DNA of 64,000 nucleotides from Alkalihalobacillus bogoriensis ATCC BAA-922 (GTDB lineage Bacteria; Bacillota; Bacilli; Bacillales; Bacillaceae_F). The stretch is taken from assembly GCF_000621445.1 (NCBI RefSeq), contig NZ_KK211277.1, positions 1 to 64,000 on the forward strand. Direction: 5' to 3'. This document shows positions 17,403-27,421 of this stretch, piece after piece; position 1 is the stretch's first letter, and every line of letters begins with the position of its first letter. Made by a program: the position numbers and the translations under genes. Under the pieces are notes generated by a model. The model saw only the letters and a program-made list of their open reading frames with translations, searched no databases and was not told the DNA's origin.

Positions 17403-17591
17403 TTACATTGATTTGCTTTGTAAAAAAAATGCCCCCAGAAGATAAAAACTTGATTGTTCATTAGCCCGTTCCATCATATTTAAAATCGTATCGCCATACT
17501 CCTTTCTCTCATTATAAGACAATTCCATTACAACATCTTCATCACAAAAAAGTTCTCCAAATATAGTTCCAACATCAAAAATCCCCCTCAT
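17403..17591 (-). pseudogene. Fragment resembling the C-terminal part of a BlaR1/M56 peptidase
   Basis: A 62-codon frame containing GELFCDEDVVMELSYNER and KEYGDTILNMME. This resembles the stretch after the HExxH helix of M56 (BlaR1/MecR1) peptidases, where E-x-x-CD-x-x-V and Y-G-x-T-I/L are conserved. The HExxH motif, membrane helices and sensor domain are absent, and there is no good ribosome site at the 5' end. I read it as a decayed remnant, although a short expressed peptide cannot be excluded. Confidence 0.4.
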
Positions 17592-17843
17592 AAGATGAGT
17601 TGTTTGACTCCACTAAATTTTATCAATATAATATAAAGCTGTTGCATTCGGATAAAAAGATATTTCAAATTAAATAATTGTTTAGAATGGTAGGTGAAAT
17701 TATCCTAGACGACGATTATAGGCGTATACGTTTTAGAAAGAGAGCAAGTGGCACTTCTGTTCCGTAACCTTTTCCTCCAGACATCAAGAAATACAATAAA
17801 AAAGGAAAATAACGAACTCGCTTCGTTAAATAGGAGGAAAAGA

Positions 17844-19412
17844 ATGAAAACAATAAAGAATATGAAAACGGATTGGACGACATTTGCTGTTAGTGGAGGA
17901 TTTTTATTTCTCTTTGTCATTTTATCGCTAATTAACATTGAAATGGTTGAAGGTTGGGTAACAAACTCCTTCAATTGGTCAGTCACATTTTTCGGTGCTT
18001 ATTGGCAATTATTATTATTGGGGAATTTTGTGATTGGCATTATATTAGCTTTTTCAAAGTATGGAAATGTGAAATTAGGAAAAATGGAGAAACCGGAGAA
18101 TGGTTATTTCCGTTGGATTTCCATGATTCTCTGTACTCTACTAGCTAGTGGTGGTGTGTTTTGGGCTGCATCAGAGCCAATCTATCATTTTGTAACAACT
18201 CCACCGTTGTTTGCAAATGATGGGATGACGCCACAAGAAGCGGTCATACCGGCTTTATCGCAAAGCTTTGTTCACTGGGGCTTCCTAGCTTGGGCGTGTT
18301 TAGGTACATTAACAGCGATTGTCCTCATGTATGTTCACTATCATAAAGGATATCCTCTTAAACCACGTGCAATCTTATATCCTATCCTCGGAAAAAAAGT
18401 TTTTAATAAAAGCATTATTGGTTCTACTGCCGATATCGTTTCCATTATTGCAATTGCTGCAGGCACAATGGGGCCAATCGGATTTTTAGGTCTGCAAATT
18501 GGATACGGCCTTCATTTTTTATTTGATATTCCCAATACGTTAGCGACGAATATTTTCGTTATCGGAGCCCTCATCCTTATTGCTGCTTTCTCTGTAGCGA
18601 GCGGGGTTGATAAAGGTATCCAATTCTTAAGTCGTTTAAATGTGATTTTTGTTGTTGCATTAACAGCAATCATCCTCATCATTGGACCAACAATGTTTTT
18701 AATAGACTCTTTTATTAGCGCTCAAGTTTTTCAGTTCCATCATTTTTTAGAAATGAATTTATATCGCGCTGATCAAGCTTGGCTTGGATATTGGACGATA
18801 TTTTTCTGGGGCTGGTTCCTCGGGTATGCACCAATGATGGCGATTTTTATTAGTAAAATTTCGCGTGGTCGCACGATTAGAGAGCTTATCGTAGCCGTAT
18901 CCATCATTGCTCCGTTAGTTAGTAATTTCTGGTTTACAGTTGTTGGGGGTACAGGATTATCTCTTGAACTCATCAATCCAGGTTCCATCTCAATGGCATT
19001 AGCTGACGGTGGAATGCCTGCATCTGTCATGGCCATTATGGACCAACTACCGATGGGATTATGGTTGGCTATTGGATTCTTACTTGTTAGTATTGTGTTT
19101 GTATCGACGACTGTTGATTCCATTTCCTATACAGTATCTGTCACCTTACAGGGAACGGATCATCCGCAAAAATGGATGAGAGTCTTTTGGGCGATTCTAT
19201 TTGGTATATTATCTATCGTCCTTCTAACGATTGGGGAAGGTAGCATACAAGCATTACAAAACTTTATTGTAGTTACGGCAGTTCCTGTTTCTATCTTGTT
19301 GCTTCCACCACTTTGGAGTACACCAAAAATTGCAAAGCAAATGGCGAAAGAACAACTGATTATACCTTCTGAGGAATCTACAAAAGAAGTGAAGATAAAA
19401 ATAGTAAAGTAA
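17844..19412 (+). CDS. BCCT-family transporter (betaine/choline/carnitine type)
   Basis: 522-aa membrane protein with 12 predicted helices. The family signature is present: FWGWFLGYAPMMAIFISKIS then RGRTIREL, and the glycine-rich helix AAGTMGPIGFLGLQIG. BCCT proteins import compatible solutes such as glycine betaine, driven by sodium or protons. In the signature the usual W-A-W-W aromatic box reads WGWFLGY, so the substrate may differ from glycine betaine. The start at 17844 follows TAGGAGGAAAAGA. Flanked by its own terminator, so probably a single-gene unit. Confidence 0.92.
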   Translation: MKTIKNMKTDWTTFAVSGGFLFLFVILSLINIEMVEGWVTNSFNWSVTFFGAYWQLLLLGNFVIGIILAFSKYGNVKLGKMEKPENGYFRWISMILCTLLASGGVFWAASEPIYHFVTTPPLFANDGMTPQEAVIPALSQSFVHWGFLAWACLGTLTAIVLMYVHYHKGYPLKPRAILYPILGKKVFNKSIIGSTADIVSIIAIAAGTMGPIGFLGLQIGYGLHFLFDIPNTLATNIFVIGALILIAAFSVASGVDKGIQFLSRLNVIFVVALTAIILIIGPTMFLIDSFISAQVFQFHHFLEMNLYRADQAWLGYWTIFFWGWFLGYAPMMAIFISKISRGRTIRELIVAVSIIAPLVSNFWFTVVGGTGLSLELINPGSISMALADGGMPASVMAIMDQLPMGLWLAIGFLLVSIVFVSTTVDSISYTVSVTLQGTDHPQKWMRVFWAILFGILSIVLLTIGEGSIQALQNFIVVTAVPVSILLLPPLWSTPKIAKQMAKEQLIIPSEESTKEVKIKIVK

Positions 19413-19447
19413 TTGATTTTTCAACAAGAATAGATATTATTTAAAAT

Positions 19448-19474
19448 ACTACACTCAGAATAGCTGAGTGTAGT
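19448..19474 (+). terminator. Intrinsic terminator of the BCCT gene
   Basis: ACTACACTCAG pairs with CTGAGTGTAGT (11 bp, 5 nt loop) and is followed by eight T. Confidence 0.9.
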
Positions 19475-19664
19475 TTTTTTTAGTATAAAGACAGATTTTG
19501 TATTATTTAGAATGAAAACATTGTTTCAACAAAATGAAAAAGTTGAACGTTATTAAAGATGAATGATATAAATAGGGATTAACAATTGAGGACTATGCTC
19601 GTTGCTAAACTAACTATCGCAACTAAAACTAATCGACTTTTAGTACTTTCATTCACAGCACTTC

Positions 19665-20045
19665 TTAACTAGCAACCAAACTCTCCTTTTTCGGACCCTC
19701 TATAATTGTAGCTACAATACTACAAACACTAACAATGACACCTAAAATCGCTACAATAATTACCCATATATTAGGGATAATAAACCCAACTAAAATAAGA
19801 GGTAAAAAACCTAATACGATAAATCCTTGATAAACAGCAGAAATAATTCTTAGCACAAAATTATTAGTAAAAGCTAGCATTAAAGGTAGTAAAAATAGTA
19901 AAACAAGGATTCCTACATTTAACAACAAAGTTACAGGTTCATTGAATGAAACTGTGTTAGGACCTGTTGGATGTGTAGCAGCTATTAATAACGAAACAAT
20001 AGCTAAACATAAACAAAACAAAACCATGAAAAATCTTTTTAACAT
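19665..20045 (-). CDS. Small four-helix membrane protein, unknown
   Basis: 126 aa, almost entirely hydrophobic, with four predicted membrane helices (about 5–25, 40–62, 65–85, 90–115) and a short charged C-terminus (EGPKKESLVAS). The ATG at 20045 has GGGAG 9 nt upstream. I do not recognise a family. It stands alone between the BCCT gene and the arabinofuranosidase. Confidence 0.6.
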   Translation of the reverse strand: MLKRFFMVLFCLCLAIVSLLIAATHPTGPNTVSFNEPVTLLLNVGILVLLFLLPLMLAFTNNFVLRIISAVYQGFIVLGFLPLILVGFIIPNIWVIIVAILGVIVSVCSIVATIIEGPKKESLVAS

Positions 20046-20190
20046 AACATCTACTCCCATCCGAACTTCCCTATTATTAAATTGAAATTATCGTAACTAA
20101 TTATAAGTGAATTGGTATAATTTAACAACTGTTTTTTCAGGGAATCACTGCTATACCTAAATTTTTATGCTTTCTAATATGTTAAATAAA

Positions 20191-20227
20191 GAGGGTGTCC
20201 AAAAAGTCAAACTTTTTGGACACCCTC
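20191..20227 (-). terminator. Intrinsic terminator of the GH51 gene
   Basis: A perfect 17 bp stem (GAGGGTGTCCAAAAAGT and complement) with a 3 nt loop, 41 nt after the stop codon on the minus strand. Confidence 0.85.
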
Positions 20228-20268
20228 TCTTTCATTTCCACTTCAATTTCTAAAACAATAACTACAAA

Positions 20269-23200
20269 TCAACTCTCTTTATTCACTACAATGATAGTAA
20301 CCGAATTCGCTGCCAATGTGATTGTAGCACTGTTATCTTCAAATTGGATTTCAGTCTCAACAGGCACTACCTGCTCGGCATTTTTTTTATTCACATTTGG
20401 AGCATGAACAAGAGAATCATCACCTGTTACTACAACCATTTTTGCCTTTTTAGCGACTTCAACTTCCTTCAAGGAAAGCTTTACCGTTTTTTCAAAAGGA
20501 TCAGCATTGACAAGTTTTGCATAAATAGCGTCGTCATCACTTGTAACAGAGTTATATATGTCGCTGTTATACGCTTCCAACTTATAATCTAAAACTTTAC
20601 TCGAGAACTCGCCATCTGTGTAGAAACAAATTAGTCGATCACCAGCATTTCCACCATAATTCACAGAAATCGTATAAGGCGTACCCTCAACTACTTCTTC
20701 CAAACAACTTGAGCGCAAATTCCCTGCGGCTGTACTAGAAGAATAGTCACCTAACATATACCCTTGAACTCCGTCTTTATACACTTTCACACCTGTAGCG
20801 GTACCGTTATATCCGACAGCATACTCGATGACATCCTTTTTCTCTGCTGAAATATCCGTTAATCCAACACCAATGTAGAAACCATCATCGCCTGATACTT
20901 TCGTTGCCGTTACTTCGACTTTATAATTACTCCAAGCCGGATTTAAAAGATATAGCCCATTTAAGCCTCCGCTTTGTGCTTCAAGGACTAACCCTTTTTC
21001 AGCATCTAACTTGTAGCCTTTTGAACCAGGGATCACTTGCCAACCTGAATGCAATTCCTTCGTGAAATCCTGGTTGAATAAAAGCTTCCCTGTAACATTA
21101 TCAATCACGTTCACTTCTTTAACATGGAGCTCCGCATTTCCAGCTGCAATTTCAATGCCTCCACGTGGAGTCAATTCGGTAAGTTCTCCATTGCGATAAG
21201 TTGAGAAAGAAGTATCTAATACCTTGCTTCCAATATACTTAGCAAACAGATGCTGCACGTAATAATTCGGTGTAAACCATACTGTTTCATCATCAAACCA
21301 AATCAAATCAGGTGTCCAACGATATGTTCCATCCGTTAGTACTTTATTAAATAATGGGGCATACGCCGTTAACCTGACAACATCAGCATTTTTTTCAAAG
21401 CCCGTCATGATTGCAGCTTCTGCAATCGCCCCTGCTAACGTATTTTTATCAGTGGATGCATACTCCCCTACGAACACCTTAGATGTTTCCCTTTCATCCA
21501 AACTTCCATCGGCTTGATATGCCCGGTAATAATAGTTATATCGATCCGCATTGTTTAATAAATACTCATTTGAACGATAATAATGTTCATCGGCAATCGT
21601 ATCCATATAATTCGGTTGCTTTTCATACCATGAGACCGTTTCCTCAGTTACCGTTTTCCCATCTGTGAAGTTCACTGTGGCTGTTCCTGTTACATTACCA
21701 CTTAAAAACTTCCAGCCTTCCTGATACGCATCGTCATCAGCCTGGGCCCCGACTGTTGAAATAATGTGTAATTCATAGCCAGGATAATTCTTTTCCATAT
21801 AAGCATCAATTTTCGCTTTAAAGTATTCAAAGTTAGCAAAAAATTCTGTTCCCCAGTTTTCATTTCCAATCCCAAGATAATGTAACGGAAACGGTGCTTC
21901 ATGTCCCATTTCTTTCCGTAATCGAGCCCATTCATTCGTTTCAACATCTGTACTTATCGCAAAGTCAATTAAATCTGTAAAACTTTTTACATAATAATCT
22001 CGAAGCTCTCCACCTGCAGGATGGACATAATCTGATCGTGCCTGACAAAGGACACCACAAGCCATGACTGGTAACGGTGTCGCATTAAGATCTTCAGCTA
22101 ATTGGAAGTATTCCATATAGCCAAGCCCCATCGTCATCATGTAACCCCATACATTAAAGTTTTCTTTTCGGAGCTCAATTGCACCGACAGAATCTTTCCA
22201 CTCATAGACATTATCCCAAATATATGAGCCTTCTGATATACAACCTCCTGGAAAACGAAGGAACGTCGGATGTAAATCAACTAACGCTTGGACTAAATCT
22301 TTTCGTAGGCGATAGTTAGGATTTCCCTTGTAATTCGAGTGAGCTGTTTTCGATACTTCTTCTTCACTAGCTCCCCACACATCTTGTGGGATTAAAGAAA
22401 CCATATCAATTGAAATTTCACCATCAAATGTTAAAGCTAGTTGACCAAGTCCTGTTTTTGTACCCGTTAAAACAATGTTTCCGTCAACTCCATATTTTTT
22501 CCACGTTCCCCCACCTTCAATGTCAATCGTAATCGTATCACTTATGGCGATACCATTCTCATTTTGAAGCTGTACGTGAATGTGACTAGCATGCTCTGCT
22601 TTTGCCCAAATCGTAAAGTCATAGGCATCCCCTTGCGTAATCGACATCGCACAGTGGTGATTGGAATCGGTAAATCCTTTGTTAACGAGCATACTACCCG
22701 CTCTAACCGTAATATAGTGAGAGTTCACCTCTTTATCCGTTATGCCAAAAAGCTCGTTTAATCCTCCTGAATGACAAACGGTTACATTGTCAATGTCCCC
22801 AAACCATGCATGGAGTGGCTCATGATTTCTTCCTGTAGAACAACCACACTCCCCAGACTGATGGGAATACGTATCAAAAGCGAACGATTCAAACGAGCGA
22901 TTTTGCACAAGCTCTGCATAAATCCCACCGTCTGCCGCATTGTTAATGTCTTCATAAAAAAGGCCATAGAATGTGTCACTAACATCTACAAGTTCTTTTT
23001 TTCCATCAATCGTTAACGTATGTGATGGAAGACCTTTTGGTAGAACAGTAACAGAAAACTGCTTTTCGGCAACATCTTCCCCTTTACGAAGTTTTGCCGT
23101 TAACGTTACGGCTTTTGGAGAGTCGACCTCCCCTACTTTTCCATCATTCGATAATGATGACTGGTCACTAGATTCCCATGAAACCGTAACCTTTCCTCCC

Positions 23201-24018
23201 ATAAGAGACATCGGTAATGAAACATCCTTTTTGACGACCGCTAATGGAAATGATAAGTATTTATCTTTCGCAAGCTTTGTAATTTCTTTATCTGTTAGAG
23301 ACTCACACATTACTTCAATAACTTCATCTTCGGTTAGGCCAACGTTATACACTCGAAAGTCCGTCAAAGAGCCGTTGAAATCAGGGTCAACTTCATGCTG
23401 CGATCGGCCAATATAATTATTACAATAGCCTTCAGGTTCAGAGAAAGTGTCAAACCACTGACGAAGTCTTTTATACATCCCACTTGATGTTTGACTAATT
23501 GACCCATCTGCGATTACTTCCCCATTTACATAAATAATCGGACCGGCGCTGCTTAACGTACCACCCTTTGTTCCTGTAACAGACATCGCAACATGAATCC
23601 ATTCCCCTGAAGAATACGTCCTTCCTGCATCAGCCACAATGTCTGATTCTGAAAAACAAACCCCTCTTAAATTACGTGATAAAAATAAATACGGACCAGT
23701 TGCCCCCTTCCCAAAATCAAAAATTCTCTCCCATACATTTGTCCCTTTTTTAAAGTAGACCCAAGTACTAACAGTAAGACCGGTATGATCGTTGATAGAG
23801 TTTAGTAAATGTTCTGGTAGTTTTATATACGAGCTACCGTTTGTTCCACCGAAAAATGATACAGCCGTTCTTTCTCCGACCTTTTCAATCGTTGGTTTAC
23901 TTGTTCCCTCAGCAGTGGCATTATTCCCCCTGCCTGAGGAATCCTTTCCAATTTCATTCGGGTCGTTAAAATGATAATGAGCAATAATCTGGTCTTGAAA
24001 TCGTTTTTTCTGTGCCAT
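20269..24018 (-). CDS. Multidomain GH51 alpha-L-arabinofuranosidase
   Basis: 1249 aa, far longer than ordinary GH51 enzymes (~500 aa). Order: LamG/concanavalin-like domain (about 10–240; YHFNDPNEIGKDSSG, then LTVSTWVYF), a bacterial Ig-like domain (about 250–335; VTVSWESSDQSSL), the GH51 catalytic domain from about 335 (YGLFYEDINNAADGGIYAEL), with acid/base Glu in LGIGNENWG (about 718) and nucleophile Glu in VFVGEYAS (about 851), then C-terminal beta-sandwich domains. It removes arabinose side chains from arabinan or arabinoxylan. No signal peptide is visible (MAQKKRFQDQIIAHYH), surprising for a protein with binding modules. A near-perfect cre site lies 49 nt upstream. Adjacent sugar transporter and sensor genes support a pentose role. 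Confidence 0.93.
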   Translation of the reverse strand: MAQKKRFQDQIIAHYHFNDPNEIGKDSSGRGNNATAEGTSKPTIEKVGERTAVSFFGGTNGSSYIKLPEHLLNSINDHTGLTVSTWVYFKKGTNVWERIFDFGKGATGPYLFLSRNLRGVCFSESDIVADAGRTYSSGEWIHVAMSVTGTKGGTLSSAGPIIYVNGEVIADGSISQTSSGMYKRLRQWFDTFSEPEGYCNNYIGRSQHEVDPDFNGSLTDFRVYNVGLTEDEVIEVMCESLTDKEITKLAKDKYLSFPLAVVKKDVSLPMSLMGGKVTVSWESSDQSSLSNDGKVGEVDSPKAVTLTAKLRKGEDVAEKQFSVTVLPKGLPSHTLTIDGKKELVDVSDTFYGLFYEDINNAADGGIYAELVQNRSFESFAFDTYSHQSGECGCSTGRNHEPLHAWFGDIDNVTVCHSGGLNELFGITDKEVNSHYITVRAGSMLVNKGFTDSNHHCAMSITQGDAYDFTIWAKAEHASHIHVQLQNENGIAISDTITIDIEGGGTWKKYGVDGNIVLTGTKTGLGQLALTFDGEISIDMVSLIPQDVWGASEEEVSKTAHSNYKGNPNYRLRKDLVQALVDLHPTFLRFPGGCISEGSYIWDNVYEWKDSVGAIELRKENFNVWGYMMTMGLGYMEYFQLAEDLNATPLPVMACGVLCQARSDYVHPAGGELRDYYVKSFTDLIDFAISTDVETNEWARLRKEMGHEAPFPLHYLGIGNENWGTEFFANFEYFKAKIDAYMEKNYPGYELHIISTVGAQADDDAYQEGWKFLSGNVTGTATVNFTDGKTVTEETVSWYEKQPNYMDTIADEHYYRSNEYLLNNADRYNYYYRAYQADGSLDERETSKVFVGEYASTDKNTLAGAIAEAAIMTGFEKNADVVRLTAYAPLFNKVLTDGTYRWTPDLIWFDDETVWFTPNYYVQHLFAKYIGSKVLDTSFSTYRNGELTELTPRGGIEIAAGNAELHVKEVNVIDNVTGKLLFNQDFTKELHSGWQVIPGSKGYKLDAEKGLVLEAQSGGLNGLYLLNPAWSNYKVEVTATKVSGDDGFYIGVGLTDISAEKKDVIEYAVGYNGTATGVKVYKDGVQGYMLGDYSSSTAAGNLRSSCLEEVVEGTPYTISVNYGGNAGDRLICFYTDGEFSSKVLDYKLEAYNSDIYNSVTSDDDAIYAKLVNADPFEKTVKLSLKEVEVAKKAKMVVVTGDDSLVHAPNVNKKNAEQVVPVETEIQFEDNSATITLAANSVTIIVVNKES

Positions 24019-24066
24019 GAATACTCTCCTTTGGTACTAATATTAATATAAATATTTATTAAATAA

Positions 24067-24080
24067 TGTAAACGCTAATA
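24067..24080. promoter_or_regulatory. cre-like catabolite control site upstream of GH51
   Basis: TGTAAACGCTAATA matches the cre consensus TGWAANCGNTNWCA at all fixed positions but one. It lies 49 nt upstream of the GH51 start, a position where CcpA would repress the gene in glucose. Confidence 0.6.
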
Positions 24081-24661
24081 TATTTTCTACCACCATTATA
24101 ATAGCTAACGATGGATTTTCCCACTATAATCTTGAAGTTTTTCTAAATAATCATTCGGGATTATTGCTGAACGCCTGTCTTTTCACGATGTTTCATTTAT
24201 TCATTTGTTTAATATGAATACAACCTTTATTAATAAAAATAACAAAAAAGTTTCAATAGTTTCTTTTTTTCTTTGAAGGTTAAGAATTAAACTATCACAT
24301 GGTAAGTATTAGCACATTGAATTCTTCAAGATGTTATCACCATCTTTAAACATAGACATCGTCATTAGTTAAAAAGGTGGTTAGAAAGGATTACAATGTT
24401 CTACTTACCAAGCATACTCCCTCTAATTGAGGAGGTTATTAGTCCACTATCTGCCGTCCTCTTTTCATTACGGACATACGCTATTTCTAGAATTTTAAGG
24501 CTACAGCTATAAAAAACAGGCAAATTGAAGAACAGATGTCCGACGAATTTTTTCTGTTCGATTTAGGTAATGAACAGATGAAACAACTAAACTCTTATTA
24601 ATTGCATCCAATGCAAAACAACTGTTAACCTGTTATCAAGAAACCATAAAGGAGGAAGGAA
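24081..24661. other. 580 bp gene-poor stretch with degraded CGGACAT palindromes
   Basis: Mostly AT-rich. Around 24466–24550 are ACGGACATACGCTATTT and later GAACAGATGTCCGACG, degraded members of the palindrome family at 14792 and 63221. A 38-codon frame near 24397 has a plausible AGAAAGGA site but runs into the repeat and looks accidental. The promoter of the downstream lipoprotein gene should be in the last 100 bp. Confidence 0.5.
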
Positions 24662-25747
24662 ATGAAAAAAATACTGTTCGTATTTTTACTCACCTTTTTT
24701 GTTACAGGATGCGCTGAACCCGAACAACAGCAAACAGAAGAAAGCACAGACAATATAGAAGAAACACAAGAAGAATTAGAATTCAACGAAGAACCCATTG
24801 TCATAGCCGACAACCTTGATATCCCATGGTCTATTGAAAAAGCAGGGGACATCTTTTATATAACAGAAAGAGGCGGACATATTGTTAAAGTAGAAAATGG
24901 GGTAACAGAACGGCATACCGTTCACCTTGAACAAGAGCTTTCTTCTATGCCAGAAGCCGGTTTACTAGGGTTTGTGCTAGACCCCGACTTCCCTAATACT
25001 AACCTTGCTTATGCATACTATACATATGAAAAAAGTGACGACCCTTATAATCGGATTGTTACGCTTCGCTATGAAAATGACCAATGGCAAGAGGAAGATA
25101 TTCTACTTGATAACATCCCAAGTGGCACCTATCATCATGGAGGACGATTAAAGATTGGACCAGACGGATATCTTTATGCTACAACGGGTGATGCATCCGT
25201 TCCCGAGATTGCACAAGACATTGACTCTTTAGGAGGGAAAATTATTAGAATGGAATTAGATGGAACAATTCCTGAGGATAATCCTTTTACAAATTCCTAT
25301 ATTTATAGTTTTGGTCATCGAAATCCCCAAGGGTTAACATGGGCAACAGACGGCTCCTTTTATTCAAGTGAACATGGAAGTAGCGCTAATGATGAAATCA
25401 ATGAAATTGAATCAGGACTTAATTACGGTTGGCCCATTATCCAAGGGGACGAAGAAAGAGAAGGCATGGTTAGTCCGTTATTCACATCCGGAAATGACTC
25501 TACTTGGGCACCATCCGGGATGGATTACTACAATAATCGCCTTTATGTTGCTGCATTAAGAGGATCCGCTATTATTGAACTTAATCTTGAAACAGGCGAG
25601 CATCAAGAAATCGTCACTGGCCTAGGAAGAATACGGGATATAAAGATAGAAGGTAATACTTTATATTTCATCTCAAACAACACAGATGGTAGAGGGAATC
25701 CAGCGGAGAATGACGATAAACTATATCAACTTTCATTACAACAATAA
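24662..25747 (+). CDS. PQQ-type soluble aldose sugar dehydrogenase, lipoprotein
   Basis: 361 aa with a lipoprotein signal (FFVTGC, Cys17) and a Glu/Gln-rich linker (residues 20–40), then a six-bladed propeller of the soluble glucose dehydrogenase (GSDH/YliI) family. Landmarks: DIPWSIEKAG, EAGLLGFVLDPDF, TYHHGGRLKIGPDGYLYATTGD, FGHRNPQGL and LNYGWP. The family oxidises aldoses using PQQ. No PQQ biosynthesis gene is in this window, so the cofactor may be imported or the protein may act otherwise. Strong AAAGGAGGAAGG site. Monocistronic. Confidence 0.9.
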   Translation: MKKILFVFLLTFFVTGCAEPEQQQTEESTDNIEETQEELEFNEEPIVIADNLDIPWSIEKAGDIFYITERGGHIVKVENGVTERHTVHLEQELSSMPEAGLLGFVLDPDFPNTNLAYAYYTYEKSDDPYNRIVTLRYENDQWQEEDILLDNIPSGTYHHGGRLKIGPDGYLYATTGDASVPEIAQDIDSLGGKIIRMELDGTIPEDNPFTNSYIYSFGHRNPQGLTWATDGSFYSSEHGSSANDEINEIESGLNYGWPIIQGDEEREGMVSPLFTSGNDSTWAPSGMDYYNNRLYVAALRGSAIIELNLETGEHQEIVTGLGRIRDIKIEGNTLYFISNNTDGRGNPAENDDKLYQLSLQQ

Positions 25748-25772
25748 ATTTGTATTCCTTTCAACGTAAGTC

Positions 25773-25793
25773 AGTCCGAATATTCTTCGGACT
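25773..25793 (+). terminator. Hairpin between two convergent genes
   Basis: AGTCCGAA pairs with TTCGGACT across a 5 nt loop. No long T-run follows, so termination would be modest. Confidence 0.5.
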
Positions 25794-25801
25794 GTGCTTC
25801 C

Positions 25802-26371
25802 CTAATGATTAGGCGTATATTTATTACTTCCAGGAAGCTTTTTGATGTTATTCCATGTATCAATGGCTTCCTTCCGACTTTTTCCTTTGTTTTTCGGGTC
25901 AGCAAAAAAATCATGAATAAATTGATTGTATTCAAATTGAGGTCCGATGTTTTTCTTATATGTAGGGTCTTTTTTTCGTTTTTCTTCCTCATGCCATGCT
26001 TCTACTACATCTCGATATGTTTTCCCAATATTATTTTTAAAATAGTTTTGAATATAGGTAGAGAAATGAAACTTTGGGATTACGTTTTTAAAAAATGCTC
26101 TTACCTTTTGACTACAACGATGATGTTCTGTAATGACCGTATCAAGGCTTAGCTCACCTTTTTGTTCTGGATGTTTATTTGTTTTCGTTTTTCTCGTTGC
26201 TTTTTTTATTTCGCCTGTACGTAGAAAGACTTCAACTCTATCAGAAATCTCCATTTTAGAACCAGACGCACTTATTCCGTGTACTCGACAGAACGATTGC
26301 AATTCTTCTTTTAACCAATAAAACTCTTTGAACTTGTCTACGTTTATATCCTTCGATAAACTAGGTCTCAA
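25802..26371 (-). CDS. SAP-like / DUF6434 domain protein
   Basis: 189-aa basic protein. The N-terminal ~60 residues resemble a SAP fold (LKEELQSFCRVHGISASG, SKMEISDRVEVFLRTG), a DNA/RNA-binding helix pair. The C-terminus (QFEYNQFIHDFFADP, GKSRKEAIDTWNNIKKLPG) matches what I recall as DUF6434. Start is TTG at 26371 with GGAGGTG 6 nt upstream. Proteins of this type are scattered in Firmicutes with no established role; DNA-related function is suggested by SAP only. Confidence 0.75.
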   Translation of the reverse strand: MRPSLSKDINVDKFKEFYWLKEELQSFCRVHGISASGSKMEISDRVEVFLRTGEIKKATRKTKTNKHPEQKGELSLDTVITEHHRCSQKVRAFFKNVIPKFHFSTYIQNYFKNNIGKTYRDVVEAWHEEEKRKKDPTYKKNIGPQFEYNQFIHDFFADPKNKGKSRKEAIDTWNNIKKLPGSNKYTPNH

Positions 26372-26441
26372 ACTTTACACCTCCACACCTATAATAGAAC
26401 ACTTGTTCCTATTTGGTCAAGGTAGATTTTCCAAACACTTT

Positions 26442-27302
26442 TCAGCTATTCTCCTTCGTTCTTCTATTTATGTTTCGATATTGACGAGGTGTCATCCCTT
26501 CGCCTCTTTTAAAGGCGACAATAAAATTGGCATGATGCTCGTATCCAGTTTGTTCGGCGATATAGGAAATTTTCCAGTTCGTTTCCCTTAACAAACGCTT
26601 CGCCTCCTTTAATCGAACGATTTGAACATATTCTTTAAAATGAAAACCTGTAACAGTTTTGAAAATACGACTTAAATAAGAGGGACTAATGTAAAAACGA
26701 CTGGCTGCATCTTCTAATGTCACTTTTTCATGAAGATGTTCTGTCACATAAGCTGCAATTTCAATGATTTTTTGGTGCATCGGATGGCTAGACTCTGTTT
26801 TTCTTTTCGTTTCTTTTGTAACATGTCGATACAATTCGATTAAAACTTCCATTAATAAAGCGCGGACATAATGTTCATATCCCGCTTGTTTTTCTTCGCT
26901 TTCTCGCAACATGTTTTCAAGTAGTTCTTCTATTTGCGCTTGCTTATTTATTGGAATGTGTAGTAATGACGTTTTTGAGAGGCGATCGAATACAAAGTTT
27001 CTCATGTCATTTGAGATAAAATCATCGTGAAAGTTTATGAGAATTCGTTCACATTTCAACTTTTCAGAACTTGTACTTCGATGGATATCGTTCGGAAAAA
27101 TGATAATCATGTCTCCTTTTTCGGCAGTGTATATTTTTCCATTTATAAAAAAAACACGTCCTCCATTTACTACATAGTAGAGCTCGTATGACGGATGAGC
27201 ATGTGCTGTTGGCATGGAAACAAAACCAGATTGATGCACATATTGAATCGCAAATTCTTCATCGTTAATCGAATATTTCGTTCCTATCATTTCTTTCAAC
27301 AC
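26442..27302 (-). CDS. AraC-family transcriptional regulator
   Basis: About 286 aa: an N-terminal cupin (AHAHPSYELYYVVNG, EKGDMIIIFPNDIH) that would bind a sugar, then a C-terminal double helix-turn-helix (VTLEDAASRFYISPSYLSRIFK; FIVAFKRGEGMTPRQYRN). GGGGAG lies close to the GTG at 27302; TTG at 27299 has better spacing, so the true start could be one codon later. Divergent from the GH43 gene by 120 bp, which makes GH43 its likely target. Confidence 0.9.
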   Translation of the reverse strand: MLKEMIGTKYSINDEEFAIQYVHQSGFVSMPTAHAHPSYELYYVVNGGRVFFINGKIYTAEKGDMIIIFPNDIHRSTSSEKLKCERILINFHDDFISNDMRNFVFDRLSKTSLLHIPINKQAQIEELLENMLRESEEKQAGYEHYVRALLMEVLIELYRHVTKETKRKTESSHPMHQKIIEIAAYVTEHLHEKVTLEDAASRFYISPSYLSRIFKTVTGFHFKEYVQIVRLKEAKRLLRETNWKISYIAEQTGYEHHANFIVAFKRGEGMTPRQYRNINRRTKENS

Positions 27303-27421
27303 ACTCTCCCCTTTCTAAAAAAGACAATTTTTATAAATTATAAAGCAAAAGAAGCGATGAATTCAAAACAAAATCATGCTTTTTTGTTCTAGACTGATTC
27401 TATACCATTTTTGTAGAAAGG

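Noticed and set aside
24397-24513. Possible 38-codon gene with an AGAAAGGA site
   Set aside because: Runs into the degraded palindrome repeat and has no recognisable features; probably accidental.
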